Below are positions 9,895-19,055 of a DNA stretch of 64,000 nucleotides, in pieces. The notes beneath the pieces are model-generated. The model had not been told where the DNA came from. It searched no databases and saw only the letters and a program-made list of their open reading frames with translations. The stretch comes from an alpha proteobacterium L41A (GTDB lineage: Bacteria; Pseudomonadota; Alphaproteobacteria; Caulobacterales; Caulobacteraceae). The position numbers and the translations under genes were made by a program. How positions within the stretch are numbered: position 1 is the first letter of the stretch; every line of letters begins with the position of its first letter. The stretch lies in assembly GCA_000335735.1 (NCBI GenBank), contig AMYY01000015.1, positions 1 to 64,000 of the forward strand, given 5' to 3'.

Positions 9895-10517
9895 TCCCTG
9901 TTTCCATCGAAAGCCTGGACGCCCTTCCGCTGATCGCGATCCTGCGCGGTCTGAAGCCGGACGAGGCGGTCGAGATCGGCGAGGCCATCGTCGCCGCCGG
10001 TTTCCGCTGTCTGGAAGTGCCGCTGAACTCGCCCGAACCGCTTGAGAGCATTCGCCGTCTGCGGGCCGCCCTAGACGGCCGCGCCTTGGTCGGCGCTGGC
10101 ACGGTGCTGAGCGTCGAGGCCGCGCGAGAGGTGGCGGACGCCGGCGGGCAACTGGTCATCTCGCCCAACACCAACATCAAGGTGATCGCCGAGACCAAGG
10201 CCCTGGGCCTGCTGTCCCTGCCCGGCTTCTTCACCCCGTCCGAGGCGTTTGCCGCCCTGGACGCCGGCGCCGACGCGCTGAAGCTCTTCCCCGCCGAAAT
10301 CGCCGGACCCAAGGGCCTGAAAGCCGTCCGCGCCGTCCTGCCCCCCGCCACCCGGATCTACCCCGTCGGCGGCGTCGATCCAGACAGCATGGCCGCCTGG
10401 CGCTCCGCCGGCGCCTCCGGTTTCGGCATCGGCTCTGGCGTGTTCAAGCCTGGGCAGACCCCGGAGCAGACCGGGCTTCAAGCCGCCGATTTTGTGATTG
10501 GGTGGTCCGCCTCCTAG
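9891..10517 (+). CDS. dgoA: 2-dehydro-3-deoxy-6-phosphogalactonate aldolase
   Basis: This 208-residue class I aldolase of the KDPG/KDPGal family has the catalytic Glu in GFRCLEVPLNSPEP, the phosphate-binding SPNTNIKVI, and the Schiff-base lysine in ADALKLFPAE. It splits KDPGal into pyruvate and glyceraldehyde 3-phosphate. Its ATG overlaps the kinase stop. It ends the rightward operon; no clear terminator stem was found in the 150 bases that follow. Confidence 0.92.
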   Translation: MIPVSIESLDALPLIAILRGLKPDEAVEIGEAIVAAGFRCLEVPLNSPEPLESIRRLRAALDGRALVGAGTVLSVEAAREVADAGGQLVISPNTNIKVIAETKALGLLSLPGFFTPSEAFAALDAGADALKLFPAEIAGPKGLKAVRAVLPPATRIYPVGGVDPDSMAAWRSAGASGFGIGSGVFKPGQTPEQTGLQAADFVIGWSAS

Positions 10518-10667
10518 ACAAGGCCCGCAGCGGTCTACACCGGCCTGACGAGGCTCGCGCCCTCGAGTTTAGACCTGTCGTTCCACTTGCTGTTGCCGAC
10601 ATCTAAGCCTTGAAGGGCAAGCGTCTCGTAGAAGGCGCTCCTGCTCCGCCGCAATTTCCGAGGCGAC

Positions 10668-11210
10668 CTATCTTGGCGTCGAATCCATCACCTTCTGAAA
10701 CTGAAAGGCTTCCGCGCCACCCGGAAAATCTCCCGCGTCATCATCCTCGTCCGCATCGGGATCCGGATGACGCGGGTTGAAGAACTCCACGATCTTGAAC
10801 CCACATATGTTGACGTAGAAATGGATGTTCCGCTTCTCGAAATAGGGCGTGTGCGTTTCCCAGGCGACGGTTGATGGAAAGCGCTGCTCGATCGCGAACC
10901 AGGCTTGGCGTCCCAAACCTCGGGAGTGCTGGCCGACCTTGATGAAGAACAGATCCAGACTGTTGTGCTGGGTCTCATTGTTGATCGTCACGACCGCGCC
11001 GCCGACATCGACGCCGTCCTGAAGAATACGGAGCACGACAGCGCCCGGCGCGCTGAACGCCGTCTCCAGCGTTGCGTCGGATGGGATGGGTTCGTCGAGT
11101 TGGTCGCCGAACGCCTCCACGACGGCGAGCGCGAACGCAGCCTGCAAGTCGCTTTTGAAGCGCGGAAGGTCATCGGCCGAAGCGGGATGAAGCGTTATGG
11201 CCGCTGTCAT
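10668..11210 (-). CDS. GNAT-family N-acetyltransferase
   Basis: This 180-residue protein has an acetyl-CoA binding region (HSRGLGRQAWFAIEQRFP, like the RxxGxG/A motif A) followed by TPYFEKRNIHFYVNICGF, the typical GNAT end where an Asn and Tyr precede a GF turn. The acidic tail (DADEDDDAGD) is unusual. It would transfer an acetyl group from acetyl-CoA to an unknown amine. The ATG at 11210 has AAGGA eight bases upstream; an in-frame TTG six bases earlier is less likely. It stands alone, about 100 bases downstream of the efflux operon on the same strand. Confidence 0.75.
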   Translation of the reverse strand: MTAAITLHPASADDLPRFKSDLQAAFALAVVEAFGDQLDEPIPSDATLETAFSAPGAVVLRILQDGVDVGGAVVTINNETQHNSLDLFFIKVGQHSRGLGRQAWFAIEQRFPSTVAWETHTPYFEKRNIHFYVNICGFKIVEFFNPRHPDPDADEDDDAGDFPGGAEAFQFQKVMDSTPR

Positions 11211-11306
11211 CGGCAAGTCCTTTCATAGGGCAAGGGGGTCGACCAGACCCGGTTCGAAACCCGGTGAGGTCGCCGCGACTTCCTGCCTGCATCGGAAACG
11301 ATCATC

Positions 11307-12719
11307 CTAAGCGCCTCCGCTCGGCGACATGGCGGTCGCACCGCCGACGTCGAGACCGCCACCGAGCGCGCGGTACAGGGCGACGGCGTTTGCGAGGCGC
11401 GCCTTCTGGGTCGCCAGCCGGGCGCGTTGCTGGGCATAGAGTTGGCGCTGCGCGTCGAGGAGTTCGAGGCGGCTGTCGAGCCCCGCCGCATAACGCTGCT
11501 GCGAAAGCAGTCTGCGGCGCTCGGCGACGCGGACCGCCGCAGTCTCGCGGTCCAACTGGGCGTCATAGGTTTCGCGCCCGGCCAAGCCGTCAGCGACTTC
11601 CCTGAAGGCGGTCTGTATCGTGCGCTCATAAGTCGCCACCGCCTGGTCCGCCCGAATCTCGGCAATATCCAACGCGCCCTTCAGACGTCCGGCGTTGAAG
11701 AGCGGCTGAGTGATGACCGGGGCGAAAGACCATGTTCGATCGGCGCCTCTAAACAGGCCGCTGAGATCCGCGCTGGCCGAGCCAAGGGCTGCCGTCAGAG
11801 AGAGACGGGGGAAGAAGGCGGCGCGGGCCGCGCGAATGTCGGCATTGGCCGCCGCAAGCCGGTGTTCCGCCTGTCGAATATCAGGACGATGTTCCAGAAG
11901 ATCTGACGGAGCTCCAGCGCCGAGCCGCGTCACGATGGGCTCCGCCTCAAGGCTCAGGCGGGCCGGGAGACCTTCCGGCATGGGACGGCCGATCGCGAGC
12001 GTCAGAGCGTTCGTGGCAATGGCGAGGTCACGCCTGGCGGCTTCCCGGTCGGCTTCGGCGGTCAAGACCTGACCCTCGGCCTGTGCGACATCGAGACCGC
12101 TCGCCTGGCCGGCCTCCTGCAGCCGGTGAGTCAGGCCCAGCGAGGCTCGCCAATCGGCGAGCGTCAGGGTCGTCAACGCCACAGCCTCTTCGGCGGCGCT
12201 CTGTGCGAGATAGGCGTCGGCGACCGTCGATATCACGGCGATCTGCGCGGCGTCCCGCCCCGATTGTGCAGCGAGATAGGCCGCAAAACTGCTGTCCGAT
12301 TCCGCGCGAAGCCGTCCGAACAGGTCCAGTTCGAAAGCGGACAGAGCGAGCGACACGGTTGATTGGCTCGTGCTCTGGTCGCCCGGCCCTCCGCTCTGAC
12401 TGTACCCGACTTGGGCGTCGACCTGTGGGGCGCTGCCCGCATTCTGGATGCGAAGCTGCGCACGCGCCGCATCGACATCCAAGAGCGCGAGCCGCAGATC
12501 GCGGCTGTCCGTGAGGGCGATCTCTATGAGGGCCTGCAGACGCGGATCGACGAAGACCGATCGCCAGTTCCGCTCGGCCGCCGATCGCTGGTCCACCTCA
12601 ACTGAAGGCGCGGGAAAGACCGGCGCCACCACGTCCGGGGCCGCCGTTCGCGGTACGGTTTGGCACCCGGCCAAGCCTAAGAGGAGCGCGATTCCGCCTT
12701 TGCGCATCCAGCCCGTCAT
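11307..12719 (-). CDS. RND efflux outer membrane lipoprotein, NodT/OprM family
   Basis: This 470-residue outer membrane channel has a lipoprotein signal (LLGLAGCQ), and the two OEP domains with the alpha-helical repeats seen in OprM. It is the exit duct of a tripartite multidrug efflux pump. Its start overlaps the stop of the RND pump gene by ATGA, completing an adaptor-pump-duct operon read leftward. Coiled-coil helices rich in Ala, Gln and Arg (e.g. AERRRLLSQQRYAAGLDS) are visible near the C-terminus. A NodT-type name is family-level; the substrate is unknown. Confidence 0.92.
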   Translation of the reverse strand: MTGWMRKGGIALLLGLAGCQTVPRTAAPDVVAPVFPAPSVEVDQRSAAERNWRSVFVDPRLQALIEIALTDSRDLRLALLDVDAARAQLRIQNAGSAPQVDAQVGYSQSGGPGDQSTSQSTVSLALSAFELDLFGRLRAESDSSFAAYLAAQSGRDAAQIAVISTVADAYLAQSAAEEAVALTTLTLADWRASLGLTHRLQEAGQASGLDVAQAEGQVLTAEADREAARRDLAIATNALTLAIGRPMPEGLPARLSLEAEPIVTRLGAGAPSDLLEHRPDIRQAEHRLAAANADIRAARAAFFPRLSLTAALGSASADLSGLFRGADRTWSFAPVITQPLFNAGRLKGALDIAEIRADQAVATYERTIQTAFREVADGLAGRETYDAQLDRETAAVRVAERRRLLSQQRYAAGLDSRLELLDAQRQLYAQQRARLATQKARLANAVALYRALGGGLDVGGATAMSPSGGA

Positions 12720-15700
12720 GCCACGTCCCCCGTCCTATGCCGTTTCCACGGCCATTGCAGGCGCGTCACGCTTGAGGCCAGCCGATCCATCAATGTAAGG
12801 GTGAAGACGAAGAAAACCGGCACGAAGAAGACCGCCAGGACCGTGGCCGTGATCATGCCTCCGAACACCCCTGTACCGATGGCGTGCTGGGTCGCGGCGC
12901 TGGCGCCGCTCGCGATCATCAAAGGCAGGACGCCCAGGGTGAAGGCCAGGGAGGTCATGATGATCGGCCGCAGACGCAGGCGCGACGCCTCGATGGTCGC
13001 CGCGACGAGCGTCCTTCCCTCTTCGACCTGGAGCTTGCGGGCGAACTCCACGATCAGGATGGCGTTCTTGGCCGACAGGCCGATGATGGTGATCAAGCCG
13101 ACCTTGAAGAAGACGTCGTTCGGCAGGTCGCGCAGGGTGACCGCGATCACGGCACCGATGATGCCGAGCGGGACGACCAGCATGACGGCGAGCGGGATCG
13201 ACCAACTCTCGTAAAGCGCCGCCAGGACGAGGAAGACGACCAGCATGGAAAAGGCCAGAAGCATGGGCGCCTGAGCACCGCTCTGCTGCTCTTCAAGCGA
13301 AGCCCCGGTCCAGGCCGCGACATAGCCGGCGGGCAGTTGGGACACGAGCCGCTCCATTTCCACCATCGCCTGGCCGCTCGAAACCCCTTTCGCCGGGCTG
13401 CCGGCGATGCGCGCTGCGGGGAAGCCGTTGTAGCGTACGAGTTGGGCCGGTGAGGCGGTCCACTCCGGGGTGACGACTTCGGACAGAGCGGTCATGCCGC
13501 CCGAGCGATTGGGCACATAGAGTTTCAGCACGTCAGCCAGCTGCATCCGGGCGCTGGCGTCCGCCTGAACGATCACCTGCTGAAGCCGGCCGTTGTTCGG
13601 GAAATCGTTGACGTAGCTCGACCCCAGGGCTGCGCTGATCGTATTGTTGATCGCCTCGAACGAGACACCCATGACTTCAGCCTTCTCGCGGTCGATGCGC
13701 AGATTGACGGCGGAACCTGCCGGAAGGCCCTCCGAATAGACACCCGACAGTTTGGGGCTTGCGGCCGCCAGAGCGAGCAGCCGATCGGTCGCCGCCTGCA
13801 ACTCGGCGCCCGTCTGTCCGCTCACGGCCTGGAGCCGCATTGAAAAGCCCGATGACGTTCCTAGGGAGTCGATCGCCGGCGGCATCAGGGTCATTACTTC
13901 GCCGTCTCGAACCGCGGCCATCGCCGCCGTCGCAGCCTCCATCTCGCCGGCCGAGGTGGCGCCCTTGCGGGACTTCCAGTCGACCAGGTTGGTGAACACC
14001 ATCGCGGCGTTGGACCCCGAACCGGAGAAGCTGAAGCCCATGATGCTGGTGGCGCCCGCGATCGCCGGACGCGCCAGAACGGCCTGTTCGAACTGGGCCA
14101 CGACGGCGCGCGTCCGCTCGGCCGTGGCGTCGGCCGGCAGGGTGATCGATGTCATCAGCTGTCCCTGATCCTCGTCCGGCAGGAAGGCGGACGGCAGTCG
14201 GACGAAAGCAAAGATGGTCACGGCCAGGAGGACCGCGAACACGATCATGACCCGTCCGGCCCGCCTTAGAAGGCGCGCCACCCCGCTGACGTAGGCGTCG
14301 GTCATTCGGGCGAAGCCTCGGTTGAACCTGCCGAAGACCCCGGTCTGACCGTCATGACCGCCCGTCACGGGTTTCAGAAGGGTCGCGCACAGCGCCGGTG
14401 TCAGCGACAGGGCGAGGAAGGCGGAGAAGAGGATCGACACGGACATGGCGAGGGTGAACTGCCGATAGATCGCGCCCACCGACCCGCTGGCGAAAGCCAT
14501 CGGGATGAAGACCGCAGACAGCACCAGGGTGATGCCGATGACCGGCTTGGTGATCTCCGTCATCGCCTTGATCGTGGCCGCCTTGGGCGACAGTCCTTCG
14601 ACCGCCATCAGTCGCTCGACGTTCTCGACCACGACGATGGCGTCGTCCACGATGATGCCGATGGCGAGCACCATGCCGAACATCGTCAGCACATTGATCG
14701 AGAATCCCGCCGCCGCCATGACTGCAAACGTCCCCAACAGCGCGATGGGCGCGACGATGGCCGGAATGAGCGTGTAGCGAATGTTCTGCAGAAAAAGGAA
14801 CATCACCAGGAAGACCAGGGCCATAGCCTCGAGCAGGGTGTGGACCACCTTTTCGATCGAAACCTTGACGAAGGGCGCATTGTCGTAAGGGATCGAATAG
14901 CTCATGCCTTCCGGCATGGCCGTCTTCAGCTGCTCCAGGCGCGCGATGACGGCTTTGGACACGGCGACGGAGTTTGCGCCAGGCGCGAGCAGGATCGCCG
15001 CCGAGGCTGCGGGCTTGCCGTTGTAATAGCTATCGAAGCCGTACGACTGTTGGCCGAGTTCAACGCGGGCGACGTCGCCCAGGGTCAGGCGAGAGCCGGA
15101 TGCGTCCGCGCGCAGGGTGATGGCCCGAAACGCCTCGGCACTTTCAAGTTGACCCGTCGCGGTCAGAGGGACGGTGACGGTTTGCCCGGCGAGCGTGGGC
15201 GCGTCGCCGATGCGCCCAGGCGCTATCGGCAGGTTCTGGTTGGCGATCGCGGTGGTGACATCCGTGACGCTGACGCTATGCGCGGCCATCTTCTGCGGAT
15301 CGATCCAGACCCGCATCGCCTGTTCCGACGAGAAGTTCTGAACTCGTCCGACACCGGGCACACGCTTCAGCTCCTCGACCAGGTTGCGGCTGAGATAATC
15401 GCCCAAGGCCTGCTCGTCGAACTTGCCGTTCGAGTTCAGGCTGACGATCATCAGGAAGCCGGACGAAGCGGATTCGACGCTCAGGCCGGTTTGTCGAACG
15501 GCCTGAGGCAAGCGCGGCTCGACGCCCTTGAGCCGGTTCTGAACGTCGATCTGGGCCAGTTCGGGATTGACGCCCGGCTTGAAGGTCGCCGTGATCGACG
15601 CCGATCCGGACGTATCGCTGGAGCTCTCAAAATACAGCAGGTTCCGGACGCTCGAAAGTTCGCGTTCGATCGGAGCGATCACGCTGTCCGCCAGCGTTTG

Positions 15701-15862
15701 CGGCGTCGCACCGGGATAGCTGGCGCTGATGCTGACGCTGGGCGGCGCCACGTTTGGAAAGCGTTCGATCGGCAGGCGCGGAATCGCCAGGACGCCGAGA
15801 AGGATGATGAAGATCGAGATCACCCAGGCGAAGACGGGACGTTCGATAAAGAAGCGAGGCAT
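12716..15862 (-). CDS. Efflux RND transporter permease, HAE1 (AcrB/MexB) family
   Basis: This 1048-residue inner membrane proton/drug antiporter has the N-terminal MPRFFIERPVFAWVISI helix typical of AcrB-like pumps, two large periplasmic loops and twelve expected membrane helices. The proton-relay aspartates appear as a DD pair in GIIVDDAIVVVEN of helix 4. It belongs to the hydrophobe/amphiphile (HAE1) group rather than the metal (HME) group. It starts 12 bases after the adaptor stop and overlaps the outer membrane duct gene. Confidence 0.94.
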   Translation of the reverse strand: MPRFFIERPVFAWVISIFIILLGVLAIPRLPIERFPNVAPPSVSISASYPGATPQTLADSVIAPIERELSSVRNLLYFESSSDTSGSASITATFKPGVNPELAQIDVQNRLKGVEPRLPQAVRQTGLSVESASSGFLMIVSLNSNGKFDEQALGDYLSRNLVEELKRVPGVGRVQNFSSEQAMRVWIDPQKMAAHSVSVTDVTTAIANQNLPIAPGRIGDAPTLAGQTVTVPLTATGQLESAEAFRAITLRADASGSRLTLGDVARVELGQQSYGFDSYYNGKPAASAAILLAPGANSVAVSKAVIARLEQLKTAMPEGMSYSIPYDNAPFVKVSIEKVVHTLLEAMALVFLVMFLFLQNIRYTLIPAIVAPIALLGTFAVMAAAGFSINVLTMFGMVLAIGIIVDDAIVVVENVERLMAVEGLSPKAATIKAMTEITKPVIGITLVLSAVFIPMAFASGSVGAIYRQFTLAMSVSILFSAFLALSLTPALCATLLKPVTGGHDGQTGVFGRFNRGFARMTDAYVSGVARLLRRAGRVMIVFAVLLAVTIFAFVRLPSAFLPDEDQGQLMTSITLPADATAERTRAVVAQFEQAVLARPAIAGATSIMGFSFSGSGSNAAMVFTNLVDWKSRKGATSAGEMEAATAAMAAVRDGEVMTLMPPAIDSLGTSSGFSMRLQAVSGQTGAELQAATDRLLALAAASPKLSGVYSEGLPAGSAVNLRIDREKAEVMGVSFEAINNTISAALGSSYVNDFPNNGRLQQVIVQADASARMQLADVLKLYVPNRSGGMTALSEVVTPEWTASPAQLVRYNGFPAARIAGSPAKGVSSGQAMVEMERLVSQLPAGYVAAWTGASLEEQQSGAQAPMLLAFSMLVVFLVLAALYESWSIPLAVMLVVPLGIIGAVIAVTLRDLPNDVFFKVGLITIIGLSAKNAILIVEFARKLQVEEGRTLVAATIEASRLRLRPIIMTSLAFTLGVLPLMIASGASAATQHAIGTGVFGGMITATVLAVFFVPVFFVFTLTLMDRLASSVTRLQWPWKRHRTGDVA

Positions 15863-15874
15863 GAGGGGCGCCGA

Positions 15875-16984
15875 TCAGCGAACAGGTTTGCGCCAGGCAG
15901 TGGCCTGGACCTTGACATCGGGCCGGACACGGTCGCGCCCTTCCACGACCACACGGTCACCCGGGCTGACGCCAGAAAGGATGACGTAGTTGTTGTCGAT
16001 CACCTCCCCGAGCCGGACATTTTGGGTCTGCACCCGGCCGTCGCCGGCGAACACCATGACCTGAGCTTGAGGGCCAGCGTGAAAGACAGCCTGTTGCGGG
16101 ACGCGAGGCAGCAGCTGCGCGGGCCCGCGCGGCAGGCCCACGCGAACGAACATGCCGGGCAGGAGCTGGCCGGACGGATTGTCAACGAGCACCCGGACGG
16201 TCACATCGCCCGTGGCCGGATCGACCCGACGCTCCGAGAACATCAGCCTGCCCATCAACCCGGTGGGCCGGCCGTCAGCGTCCAGGACGGTGACGGGCGC
16301 CGAACGCATCGCCTCTTCGCTCAGGCCCGTCAGCCGAGTCGCAGGCTGACGCACGTCGATGTAGACTTGGCCGATCTGTTGGATCGAAGCCAGGGCCGTC
16401 GTGTCGCCCACATTGACGAGCGCGCCCTCGCTGATCGCCGCCGCGCCGATCCGTCCTGCGATCGGCGCGGTGATGGTCGCAAACCTCAGATCCAGGCGGC
16501 GACGCGCCAGGGCAGCCTGCGCCGCCGCCACGTCCGCCTGCGCTTGGGCAAGAGTCGATGCGGCGTCGTCGACCGTTTGGCGGCTGACAGCGTCGGTCTC
16601 AATCAGCGGCTTGAGGCGATCGACCTGAAGCCGCGCGCGATCACGGACGGCCAGCGCGCGCTGAAGGGCGGCGGCGGCCGCGTTTGCGTCGGCTTGGAAC
16701 GGCGCCGTGTTGATCTGGAACAGGGGCTGCCCCGCCCGCACGGTCGCGCCCTCCGCAAAGAGACGCTTCTGGATGATCCCCCCGACCTGGGGTCTGATTT
16801 CGGCTGTACGCAACGCCACCACCCTGCCGGGCAGCTCATCGGTCATCGCCACCGGTCCGTTGACGGCGGTCGCTATCGACACCTGAACAGGGGCTGTCGA
16901 AGGCGCCTGTTCAGGCTTGCCGCATCCGGCGAGGGTCACGGCGCACAAAAGACCGGTCAGCAGGATATCGGTAGGTTTCGTCAC
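15875..16984 (-). CDS. RND efflux periplasmic adaptor (membrane fusion lipoprotein)
   Basis: This 369-residue adaptor has a lipobox (AVTLAGCGK), a lipoyl/barrel-sandwich domain (ALRTAEIRPQVGGIIQKRLF), an alpha-helical hairpin, and a beta-barrel and membrane-proximal domain. It links the inner membrane pump to the outer membrane duct. The GTG start at 16984 has a GGAG site five bases upstream; the longer in-frame ORF (to 17110) would run into the divergent regulator's promoter and lacks a signal peptide at its front. It is the first gene of the efflux operon and divergent from the two-component genes. Confidence 0.9.
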   Translation of the reverse strand: MTKPTDILLTGLLCAVTLAGCGKPEQAPSTAPVQVSIATAVNGPVAMTDELPGRVVALRTAEIRPQVGGIIQKRLFAEGATVRAGQPLFQINTAPFQADANAAAAALQRALAVRDRARLQVDRLKPLIETDAVSRQTVDDAASTLAQAQADVAAAQAALARRRLDLRFATITAPIAGRIGAAAISEGALVNVGDTTALASIQQIGQVYIDVRQPATRLTGLSEEAMRSAPVTVLDADGRPTGLMGRLMFSERRVDPATGDVTVRVLVDNPSGQLLPGMFVRVGLPRGPAQLLPRVPQQAVFHAGPQAQVMVFAGDGRVQTQNVRLGEVIDNNYVILSGVSPGDRVVVEGRDRVRPDVKVQATAWRKPVR

Positions 16985-17042
16985 GAAAAGCTCCACGATC
17001 GCGGCCGCGCCGCTTGCGGACTGTCGCACCAACGCCCTGCGT

Positions 17043-17073
17043 GATGGTGGATGTTTGATGCACGGATGGTGGA
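17043..17073. promoter_or_regulatory. Direct repeats, probable response-regulator binding site
   Basis: GATGGTGGA occurs at 17043-17051 and again at 17065-17073, exactly 22 bases apart (two DNA turns), in the gap between the efflux adaptor and the response regulator. OmpR/PhoB-type regulators bind such tandem direct repeats as dimers. The site could control both the efflux operon and the two-component genes. Confidence 0.45.
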
Positions 17074-17136
17074 CGATGCGGCCCCACGCTTTTCTTGCTG
17101 CGCCCGACATGCGACGCGAAACGCAGGAGGCCTATG

Positions 17137-17829
17137 ATGAACGCTCTGGTGCTTATCGCCGAAGACGAACCGAAGATCGCAGAAGTTTTGGAGCTCTACC
17201 TTGTGCGAGAGGGCTTTCGCACGATCACAGCGCGGGATGGCCAGACGGCGGTCGATCTGCATACCGCTCTGCGGCCTGACCTGGTCCTATTGGATGTCGG
17301 CCTGCCGCGAAAAACCGGCTGGGAAGTCCTCAGCGATCTGCGTCACCACGCGGATACGCCCGTGATCATGATCACAGCCCTCGACCAGGACATCGACAAG
17401 CTTCAGGCCCTGCGGATCGGCGCCGACGACTATGTCGTCAAACCGTTCAATCCGCTGGAAGTGGTTGCGCGCGTGCAGGCCCTTCTCCGCCGAAGCGCGA
17501 CGCGATCGCCGCCGGGCGTGGTCAGGCTGGGCAAGCTGGAGATCGATTTCGACGCCCACCGCGTCTACGTCGCCCGAGAGGGCGTCCGCACGGGACTGGA
17601 CCTCACCCTGACCGAGTTCCGGCTGCTCTCATATCTGGCTCGCCCCCCGGGGCGGGTCGCCTCGCGCAGCACCTTGGTCGACGCCTGTCTGCCGGGCCAA
17701 GACGCCTTGGAGAAGACGGTTGATAGCCACATGAGCAAGCTGCGCCGCAAGTTGCGAACGGTGGACTGCGACGGGATGCTGCAAGTTGTGCGCGGGGTGG
17801 GCTATCTGCTGGAGCCCTCCTTGTCATGA
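17137..17829 (+). CDS. OmpR/PhoB-type response regulator
   Basis: This 230-residue response regulator has a receiver domain (residues 1-120) with the acidic pair in IAEDEPK, the phospho-acceptor Asp in DLVLLDVGLPRKTGW and the conserved Lys in DDYVVKPFNP, then a winged-helix DNA-binding domain (about 130-228). It resembles BaeR/AdeR-type regulators of efflux genes. I chose the ATG at 17137, seven bases from AGGAGG; an ATG at 17134 is also possible. Its stop overlaps the kinase start (ATGA). The divergent RND operon is the likely target. Confidence 0.9.
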   Translation: MNALVLIAEDEPKIAEVLELYLVREGFRTITARDGQTAVDLHTALRPDLVLLDVGLPRKTGWEVLSDLRHHADTPVIMITALDQDIDKLQALRIGADDYVVKPFNPLEVVARVQALLRRSATRSPPGVVRLGKLEIDFDAHRVYVAREGVRTGLDLTLTEFRLLSYLARPPGRVASRSTLVDACLPGQDALEKTVDSHMSKLRRKLRTVDCDGMLQVVRGVGYLLEPSLS

Positions 17830-18989
17830 GGTTTAACAGTCTCTCCACCAAGGTCAGTCTCTATATGACCGGCGTCTCTCTCGCTGGCGGCCTTCTGACC
17901 TCGGTCGGGGCCTATTTCATCTATGCTCTGATCGCCTCACAGAAGCCGGAGTGGCTCGCGGACCAGACCGGTGGAGCCTGGTACCCGATCGACTCGATCA
18001 TCCTATGCGCCCTCATCCTGCTCGGTCTGTCCCTGTCCGCCGTCGTCTCGGTGATGTTCACGCGGCGTTTGCTTCAACCGCTCACCTCTCTGGCGACGAC
18101 GGCCCGTCAAATCCAGGAAGGCGATCTCGGTGCGCGCGCCCGCGCCGAACCGGGGTCGGCCGCAGAGGCCGAGGCGCTGGTTGCCGATTTCAACGCCATG
18201 GCGGCGCGGGTGGAGGCGGTCTCGAACGACATCACCTTGTGGAACGCCTCGATCGCCCATGAACTTCGTACGCCGGTGACGATCCTGATCGGTCAACTCA
18301 GCGCCGCGAGCGACGGCCTCTTGAAGCTCGACGGGCCACTGTTGGCCAGTTTGAGGGATCAGGCGGCGAGCCTCGGGCGTCTGATCGAAGATTTGCGCGT
18401 CGTCAGCCTGGCGAGCGCGCAGAAACTGATGCTCCACACCGAACTGCTCGATCTCGCCGCCGCTGTCACGGCGCTCAAGCCCGCGGTGACCCCGCTGCTC
18501 GCCGAGGCCGGCTTCACGGTGGAGTGGCGGCTCTCGCCGGCCCAAACGGTCGGGGATGCGGCCCGTCTTCGCCAGGCCATCCTCGCGCTCATCGACAACG
18601 CCATCAAGCACGCCGAAGCGCAGGCCGGTCCCTTGATTATCAGGACCGACGTCATCCAGGGCGTGGCCCGGATATCCGTCAGCGACGCCGGTCCCGGCCT
18701 TGCCGCCGACATCGCACCGCGCCTGTTCGATCCCTATTTCCGAATGAGCAAGGGCCGCGACGGCAGCGGGCTTGGGCTCATGGTCGTGCGGGCCATCGCC
18801 GAAGCCCACGGCGGGGTTGCGTTCTGTGACCGCAATGACCGGTCAGGCCTGGATTTCAGCCTCGATCTTCCAGGCCTTCATGATCCGCTGGCGCCCCCGC
18901 TGAGCGGCGCCCCGCTGATAGCGCCCGTCTCTCCACCTCTCCTCAACCATCTGTCCACCAGATCGCAAGGTCCCAAGCGCACAGTTTGA
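17826..18989 (+). CDS. Sensor histidine kinase
   Basis: This 387-residue membrane histidine kinase has two membrane helices (about 12-36 and 55-77) with a short periplasmic loop, a HAMP domain (RRLLQPLTSLATTARQIQEG), a dimerisation domain with the phospho-acceptor His in SIAHELRTPVTI, and an ATPase domain with the N box LIDNAIKHAE, SDAGPGL and DGSGLGLMVV. It should sense an envelope signal and phosphorylate the regulator whose gene overlaps its start. The short periplasmic loop is like BaeS/AdeS kinases. The C-terminal proline-rich tail of about 40 residues is not a known domain. Confidence 0.9.
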   Translation: MRFNSLSTKVSLYMTGVSLAGGLLTSVGAYFIYALIASQKPEWLADQTGGAWYPIDSIILCALILLGLSLSAVVSVMFTRRLLQPLTSLATTARQIQEGDLGARARAEPGSAAEAEALVADFNAMAARVEAVSNDITLWNASIAHELRTPVTILIGQLSAASDGLLKLDGPLLASLRDQAASLGRLIEDLRVVSLASAQKLMLHTELLDLAAAVTALKPAVTPLLAEAGFTVEWRLSPAQTVGDAARLRQAILALIDNAIKHAEAQAGPLIIRTDVIQGVARISVSDAGPGLAADIAPRLFDPYFRMSKGRDGSGLGLMVVRAIAEAHGGVAFCDRNDRSGLDFSLDLPGLHDPLAPPLSGAPLIAPVSPPLLNHLSTRSQGPKRTV

Positions 18990-19055
18990 GGCTTCTGCTC
19001 ACGCCCTTTCCGCCCTTCCAACGGCGCTCAACCCCACATCAAAGGCCGCCCACCG

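Noticed and set aside
11240-11275. GGTTCGAAACC, like a tRNA T-arm
   Set aside because: No acceptor stem, D-arm or anticodon arm can be folded around it; it is a short chance dyad.
14354-17044. 896-codon open frame on the + strand
   Set aside because: It is antisense to the RND pump and adaptor genes. Its translation is Arg/Asp/His-rich without domains, as expected for a GC-rich antisense shadow.
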